Source: Saccharospirillaceae bacterium
GTDB taxonomy: Bacteria; Pseudomonadota; Gammaproteobacteria; Pseudomonadales; Natronospirillaceae
Direction: 5' to 3'
Length of the DNA: 64,000 bases
Assembly: GCA_007116635.1 (NCBI GenBank)
Contig: SKIB01000074.1
Span: 24,394-88,393 of the forward strand
Shown: piece after piece, positions 61,286 to 64,000 of the stretch
Position numbering within the stretch: position 1 is the stretch's first letter
Layout: each line of letters opens with the position of its first letter
Position numbers and translations under genes: made by a program
The notes under the pieces: model-generated
Told to the model about the DNA's origin: nothing
The model's input: only the letters and a program-made list of their open reading frames with translations
Database searches by the model: none

Positions 61286-63685
61286 ATGAAATATGGTTAC
61301 TTTGATAACGACAACCGCGAATACGTGATCACCCGTTTAGACACGCCGCAACCTTGGACCAACTACCTTGGTACCGAGAAGTTCGCGACCGTGCTTTCCG
61401 CGAACGCTGGTGGCTATTCGTTCTACAACTCGCCAGAATACAACCGTGTGACTAAGTTCCGTCCGAACTTTACCCAGGATCGCCCTGGTCACTATGTGTA
61501 TTTGCGTGATCAAGAAAGCGGCGATTTCTGGTCGATTTCTTGGCAGCCAGTGGCCAAGAGCTTTGACGAAGCCAAATACGAAGTTCGTCACGGCCTGTCC
61601 TACTCCAAGTTCTTCTGTGAATATAATGGTATTGAAGCACAGAAGACCATTTTCATTCCTAAGGGTGAAGATCTGGAACTCTGGGACGTGCGCATTAAGA
61701 ACACTGGCGACAAGCCACGTGTGATCAGCGCCTTCACCTATGTTGAGTTCTCCTTCAGTCACATCAAGAGCGACAACCAAAACCATCAGATGAGCCTGTA
61801 CTCTGCCGGTACCAGCTATAATGACGGTGTGTTGGAGTACGACCTATACTACAACACCAATGAATACGAAGGTTACTACTACCTGGCCTCGACCTTCGAT
61901 CCAGATGGCTACGACAGTCAGCGCGATCGCTTCTTGGGTCTGTATCGTGATGAGTCCAACCCAGTTGTGGTTGAGAAGGGCAAGTGCGAAAACACCGCTC
62001 AGTTGTGCTACAACCACTGTGGTGTGCTCAACAAAGAGTTTACCCTGCAACCAGGTGAAGAAGTTCGCTTTGCGGTGATGCTGGGTATTGGTAAAGGCTT
62101 GGGCGCAGAAAAGCGTGCTAAGTACCAAGATTTGAACAAGGTTGACGAAGCCTTTGCTGCGATCAAAGCCCACTGGGATGAGCGTTGCAGCAAGTTCCAA
62201 GCGACTTCACCGCACGCCAACCTAGACACCATGACCAACATCTGGACGCTGTATCAAGCAGAAACCTGTGTGGTTTGGTCTCGCTTTGCTTCATTCATCG
62301 AAGTCGGCGGCCGTACTGGTTTGGGTTACCGCGACACGGCGCAAGACGCCATGGCCGTACCGCACACCAACCCAGAGATGACGCGGAAGCGTTTGGTTGA
62401 CCTGCTGCGTGGTTTGGTAAAAGAAGGTTATGGTTTGCACCTGTTTGATCCTGATTGGTTTGACCCAGATCGCGCTGATGTTAAGCCATCTAAATCGCCA
62501 ACCGTGGTACCTACGCCAAGCGACGAAGATAAGATTCACGGCATCGAAGACACCTGTTCTGACGACGCTCTGTGGTTGATCCCAACCATCTGTACCTATG
62601 TGCAAGAAACCGGTGATGTTGGTTTCTTTGACGAAATCGTTTCTTACGCCGATGGCGGTGAAGGCACGGTGTACGAGCACCTGACCAAGATCCTGGACTT
62701 CTCAGCCAAGTATGTTGGCCAGACTGGCATTTGCCAGGGTCTACGCGCTGACTGGAACGACTGTTTGAACCTGGGTGGCGGTGAGTCTGCCATGGTGAGC
62801 TTCCTGCATTACTGGGCATGCGATGCCTTTGTGGGTGCCGCTAAGTTCTTGGGCCGTGACGCCGACGCTGCCAAATACGACGCGATGAAAAACGGCGTAC
62901 AAGAAGCGACCGAGAAGCACCTGTGGGACGGCAACTGGTACATCCGTGGTATCACTAAGCACGGTGAGCCAATTGGTACCAAAGAGCAAACCGAAGGTAA
63001 GGTTCACCTAGAATCCAACACCTGGGCCGTGGTTTCTGGTGCTGCTTCTCCTGAGCGCGCCAAGGCTGCCATGGACTCTGTTGATGAGTACCTGTACTCG
63101 CCCTACGGTCTGCACCTGAACGCACCTTCCTTTGCTACCCCGAACGATGACATTGGTTTCGTCACCCGTGTCTATCAGGGCGTCAAAGAGAACGGCGCTG
63201 TGTTCAGCCATCCTAACCCTTGGGCTTGGGTTGCTGAAGCCAAGCTGGGTCGTGGTGATCGTGCGATGAAGTTTGTTGACAGCCTGCTGCCAGCTAACTT
63301 CAACGACGTGGCGGAAAAGCGTGTGTCTGAGCCTTATTCATACTGCCAGTTCGTCATGGGTCGTGATCACCAGGATCATGGCCGTGCCAACCACCCTTGG
63401 TTGACCGGTTCGGCAGGCTGGGCTTACATCGCCAGCACCAACTACATCTATGGTGTGCGTCTGAGCTTTGAAGGCTTGGTGGTGGATCCCTGTATCCCAA
63501 CCGAATGGCCTGGCTTTGAAGTGCGTCGTGAATGGCGTGGTGCGGTGTTTAACATTAGTGTTAAAAACCCGAACAACGTTAGTAAGGGCGTGAAGAGCAT
63601 TACTTTGAATGGCCAAGCCATTGAAGGTGCCATCCCTGCGCAGCCAGCTGGTTCAGTGAATACTGTTGAAGTCATCATGGGCTAA
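61286..63685 (+). CDS. chbP: N,N'-diacetylchitobiose phosphorylase (GH94)
   Basis: Phosphorolyses (GlcNAc)2 to GlcNAc-1-phosphate and GlcNAc, saving one ATP. The 799 residues closely follow the Vibrio enzyme by recall: MKYGYFDNDNREYVITR, YSFYNSPEYNRVTKFRP, RADWNDCLNLGGGES with Asp492 as the catalytic acid (same number as in Vibrio proteolyticus ChbP), HLESNTWAV and MGRDHQDHGRANHPWLTG. The ATG at 61286 matches the family start; an upstream in-frame ATG at 61268 and GTG at 61241 are less likely. Codon use is richer in C-ending codons than most neighbours, which suggests strong expression. The following phosphomutase supports a chitin-sugar role. Confidence 0.93.
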   Translation: MKYGYFDNDNREYVITRLDTPQPWTNYLGTEKFATVLSANAGGYSFYNSPEYNRVTKFRPNFTQDRPGHYVYLRDQESGDFWSISWQPVAKSFDEAKYEVRHGLSYSKFFCEYNGIEAQKTIFIPKGEDLELWDVRIKNTGDKPRVISAFTYVEFSFSHIKSDNQNHQMSLYSAGTSYNDGVLEYDLYYNTNEYEGYYYLASTFDPDGYDSQRDRFLGLYRDESNPVVVEKGKCENTAQLCYNHCGVLNKEFTLQPGEEVRFAVMLGIGKGLGAEKRAKYQDLNKVDEAFAAIKAHWDERCSKFQATSPHANLDTMTNIWTLYQAETCVVWSRFASFIEVGGRTGLGYRDTAQDAMAVPHTNPEMTRKRLVDLLRGLVKEGYGLHLFDPDWFDPDRADVKPSKSPTVVPTPSDEDKIHGIEDTCSDDALWLIPTICTYVQETGDVGFFDEIVSYADGGEGTVYEHLTKILDFSAKYVGQTGICQGLRADWNDCLNLGGGESAMVSFLHYWACDAFVGAAKFLGRDADAAKYDAMKNGVQEATEKHLWDGNWYIRGITKHGEPIGTKEQTEGKVHLESNTWAVVSGAASPERAKAAMDSVDEYLYSPYGLHLNAPSFATPNDDIGFVTRVYQGVKENGAVFSHPNPWAWVAEAKLGRGDRAMKFVDSLLPANFNDVAEKRVSEPYSYCQFVMGRDHQDHGRANHPWLTGSAGWAYIASTNYIYGVRLSFEGLVVDPCIPTEWPGFEVRREWRGAVFNISVKNPNNVSKGVKSITLNGQAIEGAIPAQPAGSVNTVEVIMG

Positions 63686-63715
63686 TCGCCCCTTGTTGCA
63701 CTGCTAGCAATCATT

Positions 63716-63740
63716 AGGGCGAGCCAGAGGTTCGCCCTTT
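63716..63740 (+). terminator. Terminator or attenuator after chbP
   Basis: AGGGCGAGCC (63716-63725) pairs with GGTTCGCCCT (63729-63738), ten pairs with one G-U and a 3-nt loop, followed by TTTGTTTA. The T run is short and interrupted, so partial readthrough into the phosphomutase gene 25 bases away is likely. Confidence 0.7.
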
Positions 63741-63764
63741 GTTTATCAAGATAACGGAGTCTGC

Positions 63765-64000
63765 ATGATTAAGTTTGGTACTGGCGGTTGGCGCGCCTTC
63801 ATCGCCGAAGAATTTACCCAGGACAATGTTCGCATTGTCTCCCAAGCCTTGGCCGATTTTATTAAAGCCGATGGCAAATCTGGCAGCGAGTTCATCGTTG
63901 GCCGTGACCGTCGCTTTTTGTCAGACAAAGCCAGCTACTGGTTGTGCGAAGTCATGGCCGCCAACGGCCTGCAAGTGAAATTGGTGGACGACGCCGTGCC
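63765..64000 (+). CDS. Phosphohexomutase (phosphoglucomutase/phosphomannomutase family), N-terminal part
   Basis: The first 78 residues begin MIKFGTGGWRAFIAEEF, the N-terminal signature of one alpha-D-phosphohexomutase branch, and continue EFIVGRDRRFLSDKAS; the catalytic Ser loop lies beyond the window. In Vibrio chitin operons a mutase of this type next to chitobiose phosphorylase converts GlcNAc-1-P to GlcNAc-6-P, and that is the likely job here (inference from context). ACGGAG precedes the ATG. Confidence 0.88.
   Translation, partial: MIKFGTGGWRAFIAEEFTQDNVRIVSQALADFIKADGKSGSEFIVGRDRRFLSDKASYWLCEVMAANGLQVKLVDDAV

Noticed and set aside
61286..63685. Horizontal transfer of chbP because of its distinct codon use
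   Set aside because: The C-ending codon bias is also seen in rpsA and fits high expression. There are no flanking repeats, integrase or composition break, so transfer is possible but not shown.
1..64000. CRISPR arrays, insertion sequences, prophage or defence genes
   Set aside because: I found no regular short repeats with spacers, no transposase or integrase motifs, and nearly every stretch is explained by housekeeping genes.

Overview
The window is a continuous piece of a gammaproteobacterial chromosome. It holds almost entirely housekeeping genes packed in operons, with no insertion sequence, prophage or CRISPR array visible. The gene order uppS-cdsA-dxr-rseP-bamA-skp-lpxD-fabZ-lpxA-lpxB-rnhB-dnaE and gyrA-serC-pheA-tyrA/aroA-cmk-rpsA-ihfB is the Pseudomonas/Oceanospirillales arrangement. 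Outer-membrane (bamA, lpx, waaA, lapAB), flagellar and chemotaxis, glycyl-radical (grcA) and chitobiose genes suggest a motile, facultatively anaerobic, probably aquatic chitin-using species of the Oceanospirillales type. The genus is an inference and is not proven here.

Layout. 1-6.9 kb: end of tsf, then a self-contained gltBD unit (own promoter and terminator) lying between tsf and pyrH. 7.0-22.7 kb: one long + strand run from pyrH to dnaE for nucleotide, isoprenoid, phospholipid, outer-membrane protein and lipid A synthesis. 22.7-24.7 kb: three overlapping, Trp-rich genes of unknown function where accA often follows dnaE; the last one overlaps convergently with a hybrid sensor kinase. 24.7-31.6 kb: kinase, coiled-coil protein, flgN, flgM (with a consensus sigma-28 promoter) and flgA on the - strand, and cheV-cheR on the + strand. 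31.7-43.0 kb: gyrA, serC, pheA, a TyrA-AroA fusion whose AroA half has lost most catalytic residues, cmk, rpsA, ihfB, lapA and a short lapB. 43.0-46.1 kb: a - strand operon of a tandem PTPS-fold protein, cysS, yidD, a Trm112-like protein and a CbiX-like chelatase. 46.2-50.4 kb: an EAL-HDOD protein, grcA behind a perfect FNR box, a decayed PTS IIA-HPr gene, tRNA-Leu(CAG) and an orphan binding-protein-like gene. 50.5-52.2 kb: hemJ-hemL. 52.3-55.7 kb: DUF6776-like gene, bactofilin, erpA, GNAT, waaA. 55.7-60.9 kb: TSUP permease, lgt, thyA, a lipoprotein and a Lon-like protease on the - strand. 61.3-64.0 kb: chitobiose phosphorylase and the start of a phosphohexomutase, a phosphorolytic chitin-sugar module.

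The observations most worth following are the degenerate EPSP-synthase domain kept full length and in frame behind an intact prephenate dehydrogenase, the unknown three-gene cluster after dnaE, and the likely placement of a hybrid kinase and a coiled-coil protein in a sigma-28 flagellar operon.
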